A stretch of DNA of 64,000 nt from Morinoia aosen (GCA_030386875.1 CM059572.1:38189732-38253731); one strand, 5' to 3'. Shown: positions 1-10,262, counted from the stretch's first letter. Notes: generated from the sequence alone by a model not told the origin. A program made the numbers and translations.

Positions 1-117
1 AACATTAAATATACCATAATAAAATCTAAGAATCATATCAGTTGCTTCGCACAGGAAAGGAAGCTGCGAAGTATTTCACTACAAAAAGTTGATCTAACAG
101 AAATGCGGGCATTCGGG

Positions 118-338
118 ACCGACTGCTCTCCAGCGTGGTGAAGTTGAGAAGGTCGGACGCAGGCCCTGCCCCGAAGGAGTTGGCAGCGCGCACGGCCACA
201 GCGTACTGCACCGCCGGCAGCAGGTTGGACAGCACGACCCTCGTGCGGCTGGCTGCGCTGGCGGCCAGCACAGACAGCGTGACCTGCCCGCCCGCCGTGT
301 CGCCACTCCGGGCTGTAAGGGTGTACAGCTCAGGGAGG
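118..338 (-). CDS. Dscam: Dscam-like exon: FN2 C-terminal half
   Basis: The minus strand encodes the second half of a fibronectin type III domain, with the core motifs LSNLLPAVQYAVAV (E-F strands, including the conserved Tyr) and AANSFGAGPASDLLNFTT (F-G). The family is a homophilic cell-surface adhesion receptor of neurons and, in arthropods, also of hemocytes. The acceptor is CTAAG followed by C, and this one-base start matches the two-base end of the exon at 2386-2486. The 3' end is uncertain: the frame stays open to base 38, and no strong GT donor follows the FTTLE motif, so 118 is an estimate. FN3 must lie beyond the window edge. Confidence 0.82.
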
Positions 339-2385
339 CTTAGCGGACACAGGTGCTGTAGCAGATGCCAAACGATGTATTTACGCTGTCTTTGTTGTGG
401 GGCTTCTCGGGAAGCGAACGAAAGTTCAAATGATAGAAACGGTATAAATAAATTTTTCCTTGTCTATGAATGTGAACAGAGGATATATATAGGTACATTT
501 GTGGAACATTTTAATCAAGTATTCAAATTAAAATAAAACTGCGATTACCACACGAATGATACTTTATTCTCGCAGAACATCTTTGAAAAATGAAACAGAA
601 AAGTAAGCAATATTTTTCTTTAGTTATCTCATTTTATATAATTAAATCAGTTGTATGGAAGAGGCCCATGTAATTAAACAACTGTCAAAAAATGCGAAAC
701 CACACTAGTGTTTTTTCCTTTGGCTAATCGAAATCTTTATGTCTGTGTGGTCACAGCTGTACCGGTATGATTGAAAAATTTCGTACAATTCAGTCAAAGC
801 AATTCGTTAACAATTATAGTTTTTCGTATTGTAATTAAACTAAACAAAATAATGTTATTAACATTCACGCGCGTAGGTTCACTTCACCAGCATTCTTAGA
901 CAGGGCCCAGAACACGAACTGAGACTAAAGTACCGCTGTTGTAGCTAAGCAGGCTATGATAATAACTACGGCAGTAGGAATATGCATTAGAAGTGAGACG
1001 CGAACACAACTCCTAACACGCCAACAAAAGGAGGCAGAGGAGGCCGGGCAGCACAACTCCTAACACGCCAATAAGTGCACAAGAGAAGGCCCGGAAGACC
1101 GGCCAGCACAACTCACGAGGATGGGAGCGTGCCTGGCAGTAGGTGCTGGTGTCCCCGATGTGGATGTGTATGACGGAGCTGGTGCTGCAGGGAGGGTCCG
1201 TGTCCAGCCCCACCACCAGCGCCCTGTAGTCCAGGCTCTTGCTGCACACATCACATGCAGCGCACTGTAGGGGGCGTATTGACGCTCCTATGCAATGCAA
1301 GCGCAATAGAGTTGAAGGAAAAAATTCAGGAGTTTAATGGAAAAAATGTTCCATGCTTAAAGGGACTCAAATAAATGAAAATGATAACAAACGTTTACAC
1401 TAAATAATAGCTTCAGTAGTTCATGAAGCCACGACGTTTTGATAGTATTTATGAATACTGTTCACGTTTTTTACTTAAAAACTTTTCAGTAATTAATTTA
1501 ATAATGAAGTAACAAGCACTTAATTTTCAGAATAAATTTTGTATTGGCAAGACTCACAGTATCAATCAGATAAAAATTCATTGAGTGATTTACGTTGAGT
1601 AAATTAATATTATCTTGTAATGATGCAACACCCGCCAAGTATAACATTCCTGAATGGAGTTTTGCTCTTTCATGTGAGATTTAGGATGCAGTTTTTAAAT
1701 TCTGCTAGGGAGGACTTGATTGAAATGCTGAACTTTATTGAAGAAATCAATGTATGACTGAGAGTCCTGCCATATTATCCCAGATCACATCACAGGACAT
1801 CATGGAGCCAGCCGGTAAATTTCCCCAGTAGTTCGCAGGCAAATTTACTGACTGCGAAATAGCTTATCTGTGCCTACCAAAGTGCTCTGTAAGCTGACGA
1901 CATTTTGGTGTTGTTGCATGACATTCAAGGAGCATTCAAACTGTATTTAGTGATTGACATGATATTATTCAGTTCGAAGTTTGTTCAAACGAAAAAAAAT
2001 TAAAAAATCATTTTCTTTTCATATGACATCCATCAGTCCAACATAACGAAGGAGCAACTATCTCATGTTATTGAGAAGCACAGAATTACCCGTACTTTGT
2101 TATGAGAATAAAGTAACCGTTGCTTTTCTTACAAGACTCTGATGCCAAAACTTTGTTTAAAAAATACAAGATACGTATTTTAGGCCTCATATCTTAATAA
2201 GAAATCTAGACGCTAATTAAACTGATCAAAGCTGATTGGGGCTCCACTCCAGCTGCCGGTGATCAATAACAGAAGAGCCTGGGAGCGCCTGATACTTTCC
2301 TGCCCATATTGCTCACTGCAACAGGCACACAAGCGGCTCTGCTAGAGCTAGTGGTGCAGCATAGGTTCACGAGAGCAGGGTTTAC
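339..2385 (-). other. Intron inside FN2, 2.0 kb
   Basis: Mostly AT-rich non-coding sequence between the two FN2 half-exons. It contains one GC-rich exon-like segment near 1040-1265, listed separately. A 19-base direct repeat (ACAACTCCTAACACGCCAA) appears near 1006 and again, one base shorter, near 1051. I see nothing else. Confidence 0.7.
1105..1240 (-). other. Exon-like GC-rich segment, unassigned
   Basis: On the minus strand an open frame reads ...SLDYRALVVGLDTDP... then VIHIHIGDTSTYCQAR. It is flanked by an acceptor-like GTGTGCAG and a strong donor-like CTC|GTGAGT. Base composition is like the real exons and unlike the surrounding intron. If inserted between the flanking FN2 half-exons it would break the frame (it starts with one base and ends with one base), and FN2 is complete without it. 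It could be a cassette exon that causes early termination, a decayed exon, or chance. Confidence 0.25.
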
Positions 2386-2486
2386 TTGAGGAAGCCGTAG
2401 CCGACCCTGTAGTGCTGCAGAGGGCCGTGGGTGGCAGCAGGCGGCAGCCAGCTCAGGGTTGCGGTGCGAGCAGACACACTCTCGGC
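2386..2486 (-). CDS. Dscam: Dscam-like exon: FN2 N-terminal half
   Basis: The minus strand encodes the A to C strands of the second FN3 domain. ATLSWLPP carries the invariant B-strand Trp, followed by GPLQHYRVGYGFL (C strand). The acceptor is CACCAG and the donor is CTCAA|GTAAAC. It starts in phase 0, directly continuing the ...PPLQLK end of the previous exon, and ends with two bases that the exon at 118-338 completes. It is too short (101 nt) to stand out as an ORF and was found by reading the strand between neighbours. Confidence 0.88.
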
Positions 2487-3500
2487 CTGGTGCACCGAGA
2501 ATGAATAACTATTCAATTTTTGCACGAATGAAAGCATAAAAAGGAACTACAGTAACACGTTAGCTGCTAAAGCGCCCCGTTGCATGATGATCCTTTATAG
2601 GAAATACCTTTATCAATGTCTGGAGGTGCGAATAGGCACCATGTGCACAGGTTTGTTGAATCTACGCCAGATTATCTTCTTCTAAGGCATATTTAACAGC
2701 TGTTATAGCAGATCTATTGATTTTTAAAACAGCTGAGTGGTGTTTAATAAACCTAAGATTAAAAGTCCACATTAGAATTGAGAAAAAACCATGGGAGTAC
2801 ATAGGCAGTGAAGGAAAAAAAATTGAAAGAAACAACTATGTGTGGTGAGATTGGAATTCTTGAATTATTCGTAAGCTTTCATATCCTTCTATTTTTAATT
2901 GCAAGTCTACAACCAAAACGTGTATACAATTCTGAGGACAAAAAGCAACAATATCTTATATAAAGCTTGCAAAATAACAAGTAACGCTTAGCAGAGCTAT
3001 TCAGCAAGATAAATAGGTTTCAACACTTCTATTTATCTTCTAAAAAGTTTGGTCTTGGAAATATTAATGACTTCAGTTTCGGAGATATTTTTTACAGCAT
3101 CAATCGATAGTTTTTTTTCTACGTTCTTCATTCAATATCGTTCATACGAATGAAAAACTTATACCAAATTTGAAAGCATCTCAGCCACTTCGGTTGAGGA
3201 GCTATCATGCGTAGAGCTAAATATTATTCATTAACAGCAATGAGTATTTTACTTTTTCTCTTCAATTTCTACAGAGAAAGAAAAGTAAAGACTACGGCGA
3301 CACAAAAAAGCCAAGTAACTCATTCTGAGGTTACTGCATATTCCCGTGCCGTCAGACGCCAATCATGCACAATCTACAATGGCGGAATAGAAATAAAAAC
3401 GACCATATGCACAGACACCAATTTTCACGCTCAGTCCCAGTATGTGGAGGCTGCCGTGTGTTGGCCGGCAAGAGAACGTGACGTTCACATTTAGGCTTGC
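2487..3500 (-). other. Intron between FN1 and FN2, 1.0 kb
   Basis: AT-rich sequence with no coding signal that I can support. It begins with the non-canonical GC donor described for the exon at 3501-3676. A 95-codon plus-strand frame at 3207-3494 overlaps the exon antisense and has no recognisable features. Confidence 0.65.
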
Positions 3501-3676
3501 CTTGAGCTGGAGAGGCGGTCCAGGAGCCTCTCTGCCGGTGGTGACGTAGACAGGCCCAGCCCCGTCACTGGCGCCCACCGCGTTCACCGCCGCCACATAG
3601 ACTGCGTAGCGCGACGAGGGCTGCAGGGCTGTGAGCCGCACGCTGGCGCTCGGAGACTTGGTTTCGTTGGTGAGGC
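3501..3676 (-). CDS. Dscam: Dscam-like exon: FN1 C-terminal half
   Basis: Encodes the C' to G strands of FN1: SASVRLTALQPSSRYAVYV (E-F with the conserved Tyr), then AAVNAVGAS and PVYVTTGREAPGPPLQLK, the canonical FN1-FN2 linker. The acceptor is excellent (GTGTGTCTGCCGCAG). Phase: two bases complete a Gly codon begun by the exon at 4566-4718. The only donor that keeps the phase-0 join to the FN2 exon is AAG|GCAAGC, a GC-AG donor that otherwise matches the consensus. Confidence 0.9.
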
Positions 3677-4565
3677 CTGCGGCAGACACACAGATGAATT
3701 ACAGCTAATGCTTTCACTCACACTGTCACACACCGCCGCAGTGACAGACGCCTTTTCACAAGCAGAGTAAATGATCTAAAGAAATGGATGCACATGACCT
3801 ATCTGGCTGATTATTCAATCGATATGAATAAAAAAAATTTATCAGAGGAGATAACAGTTAAAAATCTGCCACATATCATAGTAATATCACACAGGCATTT
3901 TCTTGGATTAGATTATGTGAGGTAAGTTAATTTGGCCCATCCTAACCAAACAACTATATTCCAAAGAGAGAAAGGAAAAAGGCATAATTTAGTATGAACG
4001 TGGAACATGGACTCTGTGCACAAGATGAGTTCCCACGTAAGATACCCCTGAGCATCGAAACGGTGAGTTAGGGAAGAAGTCTATGAAAGAAGATAAAAGG
4101 TGAAGGGGAAAGTAGTAGGTGGTGAAAAACAGGACAACAGCGAATTGAAAAAAATGTTTTGTCAAAATAAAAAACCTATTCCGTTTCATGAACATGAAGG
4201 CCAACCTATCTTTCAGCTCGAGACCTGACATTCCTCCTCCGGATGGGCCAATTCCCATAGATACAATAGATGTATCCCGCTGAGGAGAAATTTTCTTGGA
4301 ACTCTGGCAAAACATTTGTGCTACCTTATCATGAGAAATTTTTAGCTTTGCGATAGGAAATGTCCACAAAATTTTCTTTGCCTTCATCGTCCAGCTGTCT
4401 TATGAAATATCAAAATATTTCGATTGAGGTTATGAATTAGAAACAATTTTTCTCAATCATTTTTAGATCAATTTCCTAAATAACATCTATTTATGCCTGC
4501 CGGACAAATGTTTAAATTATACAACTATTAACACAACCCTTTTCATATTTTGCATAAGTTTTCAC
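3677..4565 (-). other. Intron inside FN1, 0.9 kb
   Basis: Almost half of this intron is a diverged copy of the dispersed SINE-like family (3905-4285, listed separately). The rest is AT-rich with no coding signal. Confidence 0.7.
3905..4285 (+). mobile_element. Dispersed SINE-like element, copy A
   Basis: Shares with eight other segments an ordered set of short blocks: a start near GATTAGATTA, TTCCAAAGAGAG, GGCACC/ATTTAGTA, GAAACAGTAAGTT-like, AGTAGTAGGTGCTGAAAA-like, CAGCTCGAG, and an end at AATTCCCATAGATACAAT then GTATCCC. This copy is diverged but complete. The strand given is the one on which these blocks read; the true transcription direction is unproven. Confidence 0.7.
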
Positions 4566-4718
4566 CATCATCGGAGGTGTAAGTGATGACGTAAGTGGTG
4601 TTGGATGTTGAAGAAGTGGAGAGGGAGGAGTTTGGAGCCACAACGGGCTCCCACTTGAGCGACACAGAGCGAGAGTCTTTCTCCACAACTCGAACCTCCC
4701 GAGGAGGAGGCGGCACAT
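4566..4718 (-). CDS. Dscam: Dscam-like exon: FN1 N-terminal half
   Basis: Encodes DVPPPPREVRVVEKD, SRSVSLKWEP (B strand with the invariant Trp) and TTYVITYTSDDG (C strand). Drosophila Dscam1 FN1 begins in the same way after Ig9 (VPEMP then a KV..KSGRSV-type motif), so the Ig9-FN1 boundary is clear. A Ser/Thr/Asn-rich C-strand-proximal loop (SSLSTSSTSN) is longer than usual. The acceptor is GCTCCTCAG, the donor GATG|GTGAAA; it starts with two bases and ends with one, matching both neighbours. Confidence 0.92.
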
Positions 4719-4775
4719 CTGAGGAGCATCAAAACAATCAACTGGTGACCGATAGCGGCACAAGGCCCGGCTCCA

Positions 4776-4828
4776 GCGACCAGTAACGACATAAGGCTGG
4801 ACTCAAGCCTTGTGTCGCTACTGGTCGC
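4776..4828. repeat. Inverted repeat 58 nt upstream of the FN1 acceptor
   Basis: Arms of about 23 nt (GCGACCAGTAACGACATAAG and its near-complement, starting GCCTTGTGTCGCTACTGG) are separated by a 6-nt loop. The hairpin sits in the 206-nt intron 4719-4924, between the Ig9 donor and the FN1 acceptor. A further related direct copy lies immediately beside it near 4747-4770. Confidence 0.8.
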
Positions 4829-4924
4829 TAGTAGGTCAATCAGAGGTTCAGAAAAAAACAAAATACTGTACACGGCTTGAGATTTAACACTGGTAGCATC
4901 ACGCACGAAGAACACCATCCTTAC

Positions 4925-5079
4925 CGAGCACTCTGAGGACAAAGTCAGCTGACCGCGTGCCGTGGAGGTTGGAGGCCTCACAGCGGAGCACGGCGGAGTC
5001 TGCAGCTGAGGCGTCGCGTAGGATGAGCTTCATCGTTTGTTCCGAGGTCGATGAATTGGAGACTCGTTTCGTCTGGTAC
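4925..5079 (-). CDS. Dscam: Dscam-like exon: Ig9 C-terminal half
   Basis: Encodes the D to G strands: TMKLILRDASAADSAVLRCE then ASNLHGTRSADFVLRVL. It aligns with the Drosophila Ig9 RSDSALFTC region. The Tyr normally two residues before the F-strand Cys is Leu here (VLRC), as other family members also vary at this spot. Acceptor GTATCCAG, donor CTCG|GTAAGG (near-perfect). It takes one base from the 5' side and ends with one base; the join to 4718 creates the Leu-Asp-Val of the FN1 start. Confidence 0.92.
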
Positions 5080-5353
5080 CTGGATACAGTTCTGTGTGAT
5101 GGTACTTCAACATGGGCCTCAGTTTGAAGCATGAGTATTTTATGAAAGAGGAACATTCAAAGAATGAAGTATGCGAATGTCTTTGAAGTGATTGAGAAGA
5201 TATAAAAAATTATTTCAGCACAGTCTAATAATAAACTTGAAACACATTTCTTATCAAATGTTATTATATTAGAATGATGAAAAATTCATGTATAGGGAAT
5301 AAATAAGGCAGTTCTCACTTACATTGAAGACGGTGCAAAAAAAAGAAGAATAC

Positions 5354-5489
5354 CTGGGATCGGAGCCGATATAACGGGGCAGCCAAGTGAGAGAGGGCGG
5401 GGGATCTCCCCGAGCACGACAGGTCACGGTGATGGTGTCCCCCAGCATCCCCTCCACCTCTTGCTGCTGGGCAGGGAACCACGGCGGCT
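5354..5489 (-). CDS. Dscam: Dscam-like exon: Ig9 N-terminal half
   Basis: Encodes EPPWFPAQQQEVEG, then DTITVTCRARGDPPPSLTW with the B-strand Cys and C-strand Trp of an I-set Ig. The end DPR is completed across a donor CCCAG|GTATTC. Two upstream AGs exist (near 5506 and 5510), but only the CGCCAG at 5491-5490 preserves phase with the preceding Ig8 exon (one base G plus AG gives Glu). Confidence 0.88.
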
Positions 5490-6050
5490 CTGGCGTGTAC
5501 ACAGCCTTACTTTTCAGTGTGATAACCTTTAAGGGATCTTCAACTCCACAGAACATTGAAATCAACTCAGCGAGCAAGAAAAAAAGTGCTTACGATGCAT
5601 TGAACAAGTTTCGTTATAGACAAAAAATATGATGCGAAGTCAGCGAAGCGAATGTAGTTATGTTTCAATACCTTGTAAAGTTATTTTAGAATATGCAAAG
5701 AACAAGAAAGATGATGCATGTGAAAAATATAATATTAGTGCCTCAGCTCTGCTTTGGATCTGTCGCAATGAGCATACATTTGGATAGTCACATGTTTCCG
5801 GTGACCAACGAAATATTTGAGCACACTTTAAGAATAATTCTCAAGTTGTTCTTGCAGCTAGCAACACTTCGAGTTTTAAAGGGCAAATAAGGTTCAAAAA
5901 AAGTTCTCCTAATTTATCTTATTGGACGAACCTTGAATTTGTTTCAGCGCGAAGCGGGAAGAAAATGGTAAATGCAAGGCCCACTCGATATTAAATCAAC
6001 ACCCGCAGATAAAGAATATAAAGAATAGCTGAGTGAGCACAAGGGCTCAC
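5490..6050 (-). other. Intron between Ig8 and Ig9, 0.56 kb
   Basis: AT-rich, no coding signal seen. A 65-codon plus-strand frame at 5693-5890 has no recognisable motif. Confidence 0.65.
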
Positions 6051-6275
6051 CATTGACGTAGACAGTGACGAGTTTGCTGACGTCAGCGCCGACGCCGTTG
6101 ACGGCCTCACAGAGGTAGCGGCCGGCTGCAGCTCGCGTCGCACCGCGGATCATGAGCACGCCTTCGTTGCGGGTCCGCTCCAGTACACCGACACCGGTGC
6201 TGGGGCTGCTGTTGTTGCCAACTTCGTGAGAACTAACACCGCTACGAGCATCCTCAGAAGCACTGGAACCAGCAT
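6051..6275 (-). CDS. Dscam: Dscam-like exon: end of Ig8 insert and Ig8 C-terminal half
   Basis: The first third is Ser/Gly/Asn-rich and low in complexity (AGSSASEDARSGVSSHE, NNSSPSTGVGV). It is followed by a normal Ig8 E to G region: LMIRGATRAAAGRYLCEAVN then GVGADVSKLVTVYVN, closely matching Drosophila Ig8 (YYLCEAINGIGSGLS). Acceptor CCCCCTCCTTTTTGCAG is very strong; donor AATG|GTGAGC. It starts with two bases and ends with one, matching neighbours. Confidence 0.93.
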
Positions 6276-6461
6276 CTGCAAAAAGGAGGGGGAAAATTCT
6301 ATACTAGTCACATGAATCAGTGACTCTTGAACTTTCCGCCATGGAATTCTAAGCAATATTTTGAAAATGAAAAGTCTACCGTTGGTAACAGTGCTTCGAA
6401 ATGTACTACTACTTCTGTTATTCTGTTATGACTCTGAAAAAAACGCTATTGATGCTATCAC

Positions 6462-6764
6462 CTTTCTTCAGTCGGAAGTTGTTCTTGTAGAAATCGAGTT
6501 CAGGTAAATGAGCGTCCCCCTGAGAGAAAGGTGGAGCACCTGAGTGAGTTGCCATAGCTTGGTGGAAGCTTGGTCCTTTTTCCCCAAACTCGCTCATTCT
6601 TGTTCCTTGAGTTACCATCGTGTCACCAGAACCAGCAACTAATACTGCTCCATCAGAAAGAAATCCAAATCCAGATGAAAATGATCGAACAGTTGATACT
6701 TCAGAGGCTGAATTTCGAGTCCAAGAGAAGTCGACTGTCTTCACTGGAACGTATTTTCCATTGT
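6462..6764 (-). CDS. Dscam: Dscam-like exon: inserted low-complexity segment within Ig8
   Basis: This 303-nt exon is open throughout and joins in phase on both sides (acceptor GGTTTTATTTTCAG, donor AAAG|GTGATA). It encodes about 100 residues between the C strand and the D/E region of Ig8, where Drosophila Dscam1 has only about 20. The content is Ser/Gly-rich: RSFSSGFGFLSDGAVLVAGS, GTRMSEFGEKGPSFHQ, FRLKK. No cysteine is present and I recognise no domain. Being 303 nt it could be skipped without shifting frame. Confidence 0.82.
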
Positions 6765-7415
6765 CTGAAAATAAAACCAATTCTTGAAAAATATAAAACT
6801 TCAGAGCTATGCGAGAAATTTATCTCTATGCTGTGAAAGAATTTTCTTCGATATTTTAAACGTATTACTAAACCCTATTTAGTAAATAATATTAAGTTTT
6901 TTTGCCTCAATGTGGAATTTAAGGAGCATCCAATAGGACTAGATAAATAAATGAGAATGTCTTATTGAGTTGCTGCCTCGATTGATATTCCAGGTTTTCA
7001 AAGCTCTACAAACCTACACCGAGCACGGGTCTGCACACTTAAACCGAGTCGAATGAATTTGCCAGGTATGCCACGTGAACACTTGTTGCCGCACTAACGG
7101 CGATTAAATGATGTGTAGTCGTTGGAAAGTTATGAATTTCCTCAACCACTTGTCTATATTACCACGTCACAATTAACAATTTTTCATTTGCGTAGACATT
7201 ACTGAAGCGATCTTACAGTTAAATGCCTCCTATATTACGTCACTGGCAAATTATTACAACGCGGCACTGTTACGATTTTGGTAAATCCGCTGAAAATTGA
7301 TTTTTTGTTCAATCGGATAACTGCATCAAAACGGTAAACATACATAAAAAATAATAAATAATACAACAAGAAATAATAAGAGGATGACACATTTCAGTAG
7401 CAAAAGGCGCCTGAC
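6765..7415 (-). other. Intron within Ig8, 0.65 kb
   Basis: AT-rich, no coding or repeat signal seen. Confidence 0.6.
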
Positions 7416-7535
7416 CAGAGAGCCTGCGCCAGGTGACGGCAGGGAGCGGCACGCCTCTGGCGCTGCACGGCACACGCAAGTCGTCCCCCACTCGCACCTG
7501 TACATCCTCTGGCTCCAGCACCCACTGTGGGGGGA
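7416..7535 (-). CDS. Dscam: Dscam-like exon: Ig8 N-terminal half
   Basis: Encodes VPPQWVLEPEDVQVRVGDD and LRVPCSARGVPLPAVTWRRL, with B-strand Cys and C-strand Trp. Drosophila Dscam1 Ig8 starts VPPRWILEPTD, an unmistakable match. Acceptor TGTGGTGTCTCCTTCAG, donor TCTG|GTCAGG (weaker). It starts with two bases and ends with one. Confidence 0.93.
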
Positions 7536-9109
7536 CTGAAGGAGACACCACAATTTACGCTTAGCACAAAACATGAATAATTAATTAAGAGTGTATGCAA
7601 GTCATTTACAGAGGTCAAACGGACACTAAGTTGGCTAACGATAAGCAAAAAATGTCAAAAGTAAGCGTAGCTGTTTCACAAAGTTATAAAGCAAAGACTG
7701 TATCTACAAGAGGGGAAAGTTCCAGGGCTCTTTTCCGATTTGAAGTACTGCAAAAGCTAGTGATATTTTTCGATACAAAAATTACACTCCATTAATTGCT
7801 AATGCTTAGCTCTCATGTTTCAGACAAATTTTTAGTTAGAACCTTCTGTAATATTCTGAAAATGAATAAAGGCCAATATGGCCTTCATTTTCGCCTGATT
7901 TGAACCCCTTGACTTCAGTATTTGGTCATTACTGGAGACTGAATCATCACACGCCACTGTTGACGCTTTGAAGTCGTCCCTAAAGAAGGCATGGCACAAA
8001 ATACCACAAGAAAAACTGCATGTCTCTGTTGGAAGTTTCAGAGGAAAGTTGCAGTGAGTAATCAAAGCAACAGCAGAGCATATTGAAAAATGAACTTCTA
8101 TTTAGTTTCATGACGGTTAGTAAATTAATGTCAGGACAAATTTTGTTTCATTACACTATCCTACTGTTGATATATTCTCAATTAACTTAGTCCGGGAACT
8201 TCCCCCCCGCCCCGCCATGTATTCAAAAAAGAAGAGGGATGTATGACAAAAAGAATTATGGGCAGACTTGGAGGAGTAATTATCTCTTGTTTACAATCCC
8301 GTGGACTATCTGTGAATTAAATTTCGCAAGTCAGACGTGATGACTGTGATAAAATATAAACTCGATGACGTTGGCAACTTCCTAAGTTGAAAACATACCT
8401 AAAAACTCAATAAAACATAAAACAGACCAATGCTAGTGGGATACAGGGGAAATATTGAGTAAGAGATTGCGATTGTAAAACAGAATATCGCCATAACAAT
8501 AATCCAGTGTCACAGCACAAATGTTAAGACTGGTTTGATTGGAGGTTTTTCTCAACTGTCAGTGAACTAGAAAGAAAGTGCTGAATTGATTGAGCAGTTG
8601 AGATGCAATAAGTTGGTTTAGATGATGATTATAAAAATATTGAAGGAATAGCGGGAGATATGTTGATACTGGGGTAAATTGATACTGATGCAAACTAGAG
8701 AAGTATGAATATTTTTAGGGATTGAAATTCCAGAAGCTGTCGCTGACTGAGAAGGTGCATAGTTCTTCGTTGAATGACTGATTTTGACTAAACTCACGTG
8801 CGCGTGATTTGTCATAAACTGACAGTTGATTTAAATTCAGAGGTGGACCAAACATATGAAATAAAACTACAAAATTCCATCTTACATCAAATATTTATAT
8901 TCGAATGTTGTTAGCAAGTTAAGTTGAGATTCTACGAATAGTTCAGAAACAGAGGTAAATAAGCATCCATAACTTAAAGAAACTGATCGATAACCTATCA
9001 TTGACCGCTTGAAATAAACTGAACAAGTGGCGAAAAAGTTTAATCCAAGGAGTTGTGTTCAAGCACAAGAACGTTGACGCTGAGTCAAGTTAGCAGGTGA
9101 GGAACAAAC
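7536..9109 (-). other. Intron between Ig7 and Ig8, 1.6 kb
   Basis: AT-rich. Short open frames occur on both strands (for example 7595-7795 plus and 7832-8065 minus), but none has a recognisable motif. A GGGG/CCCC-type tract (CCCCCCCGCCCCGCC) lies near 8204-8216. Confidence 0.6.
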
Positions 9110-9328
9110 CTGCTACGGAGAGCAGAGCTGACGAGTAGGTAGCGCGGGCAGCGTTGGCGGCGGCGCAAGTGTAGTTGCCGGAGTGCTCGGCAGAAGCTGC
9201 TTCTATGACCAGCAGCGACATCATCTGGTTGAGGAGCGTGATGTGAACGCCCGGCAGCTCTATGGCGTCTCTAGCGAGCAGGTCCTCAAACTCTGGCAGA
9301 GTCTTGCGCTCCGATGGAAAAGTGCCTT
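9110..9328 (-). CDS. Dscam: Dscam-like exon: Ig7 C-terminal half
   Basis: Encodes ARDAIELPGVHITLLNQ, then SLLVIEAASAEHSGNYTCA and AANAARATYSSALLSVA, with the F-strand YxC motif. Drosophila Ig7 (exon 9 type) has SVLTIEAVEASHAGNFTC in the same place. Two acceptors keep phase: CTACAG (start 9328, first AG after a CTTCC-repeat pyrimidine tract, preferred) and TGCCAG (start 9292). The 36-nt difference allows a 12-residue optional segment. Donor GCAG|GTTTGT. Confidence 0.88.
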
Positions 9329-10091
9329 CTGTAGTTGTTGCCCCACATCGCCGAAGCCAGAAGGAAGGAAGGAAGTTTGGGTCATAATCGAGCGACGGTC
9401 GAAAATAAAAATATGCTCGTGATTTGTTGCTCTCAAATATTTGTATGTCAGAGCTTCTGAGTAAAATTAAAATAAGCAAGCTTGGATAAGTGAGGTACAT
9501 TTTTAGCTTGTAACTTTAAAAAATAATCTCAAATAAACAAAGCTCATAGCTCATTTTAAAGCTAAATTCCAAAATTCACACATCTTCTACCTTTAATGAT
9601 CTGAGGACCCTGGAGAGCATTCCTAAACACAATCTGCTTTTGAGCGACGCGGTGTGCTCGGATCCTCAGTAAAGACTTCTTTTCTTCTTTTATTTTTTGT
9701 ACGTAATTTAAAGAAAATATGTACTGAAATAATTTTTTTTAATTGAAAGTGAGAGTTGCTTCACTCAAAGGTTTTAATTTCTTATAGTTATAACTAGAAG
9801 ACGTTTCTGGTTTCTTAATTTTTTTGTTTGTTCTATTTCATAACTTTGTTTATTTCTATTTCAATAGTTTTGATCTTCATTATTAACAGAAATATCCCCT
9901 ATCCTAGCGCCAAATTTTCAAAAATCGCGATATTTAGACCAATCGAGTAGTGTGCTACGATAGTGTATCGAACACTATCACATCACAATATAATTAGGAA
10001 AGTCCAATCAAACATGAGAGGACTTAGCTACACTAAAGTGCTCGCAAATAGTTGGGTCCAGATGTGAAGCAGAGCCCTGAGATAGCCTCAC
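9329..10091 (-). other. Intron within Ig7, 0.76 kb
   Basis: AT-rich. A small perfect hairpin (8-bp arms GATAGTGT/ACACTATC, 5-nt loop) lies at 9959-9979, about 110 nt downstream of the Ig7 N-half donor. No coding signal seen. In Drosophila Dscam1 a single exon encodes all of Ig7, so this intron is a difference from that gene. Confidence 0.65.
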
Positions 10092-10262
10092 GTTGCCGGA
10101 TGGAGGCAGCAGAAGAAGAGGAGGAGGACCGGAGAAGGCGGCCGTCCTTGAGCCACACGATGCTGATGGGAGGGTCGCCTTCCTGCACGAGGCACGTGGC
10201 CTGGGCCGGCATCCCTGCCCGGGTCCCGCGGCTCATCATCACCGGGGCCAGGCGAGGCGGAA
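10092..10262 (-). CDS. Dscam: Dscam-like exon: Ig7 N-terminal half
   Basis: Encodes VPPRLAPVMMSRGTRAGMPA, then QATCLVQEGDPPISIVWLKD with the B-strand Cys and C-strand Trp and the Ig7 signature GDxPxxIxW. A serine run (RSSSSSSAAS) from a TCC/TCT tract follows the C strand. Acceptor CTGTTCACAG has only 24 nt of unique intron before the 22-bp minisatellite begins. Donor CAAC|GTGAGG. Starts with two bases, ends with one. Confidence 0.9.

Noticed and set aside
4595..4786. Plus-strand ORF over FN1
   Set aside because: Shadow of the minus-strand FN1 exon, which has the conserved Trp, splice sites and matching phases.
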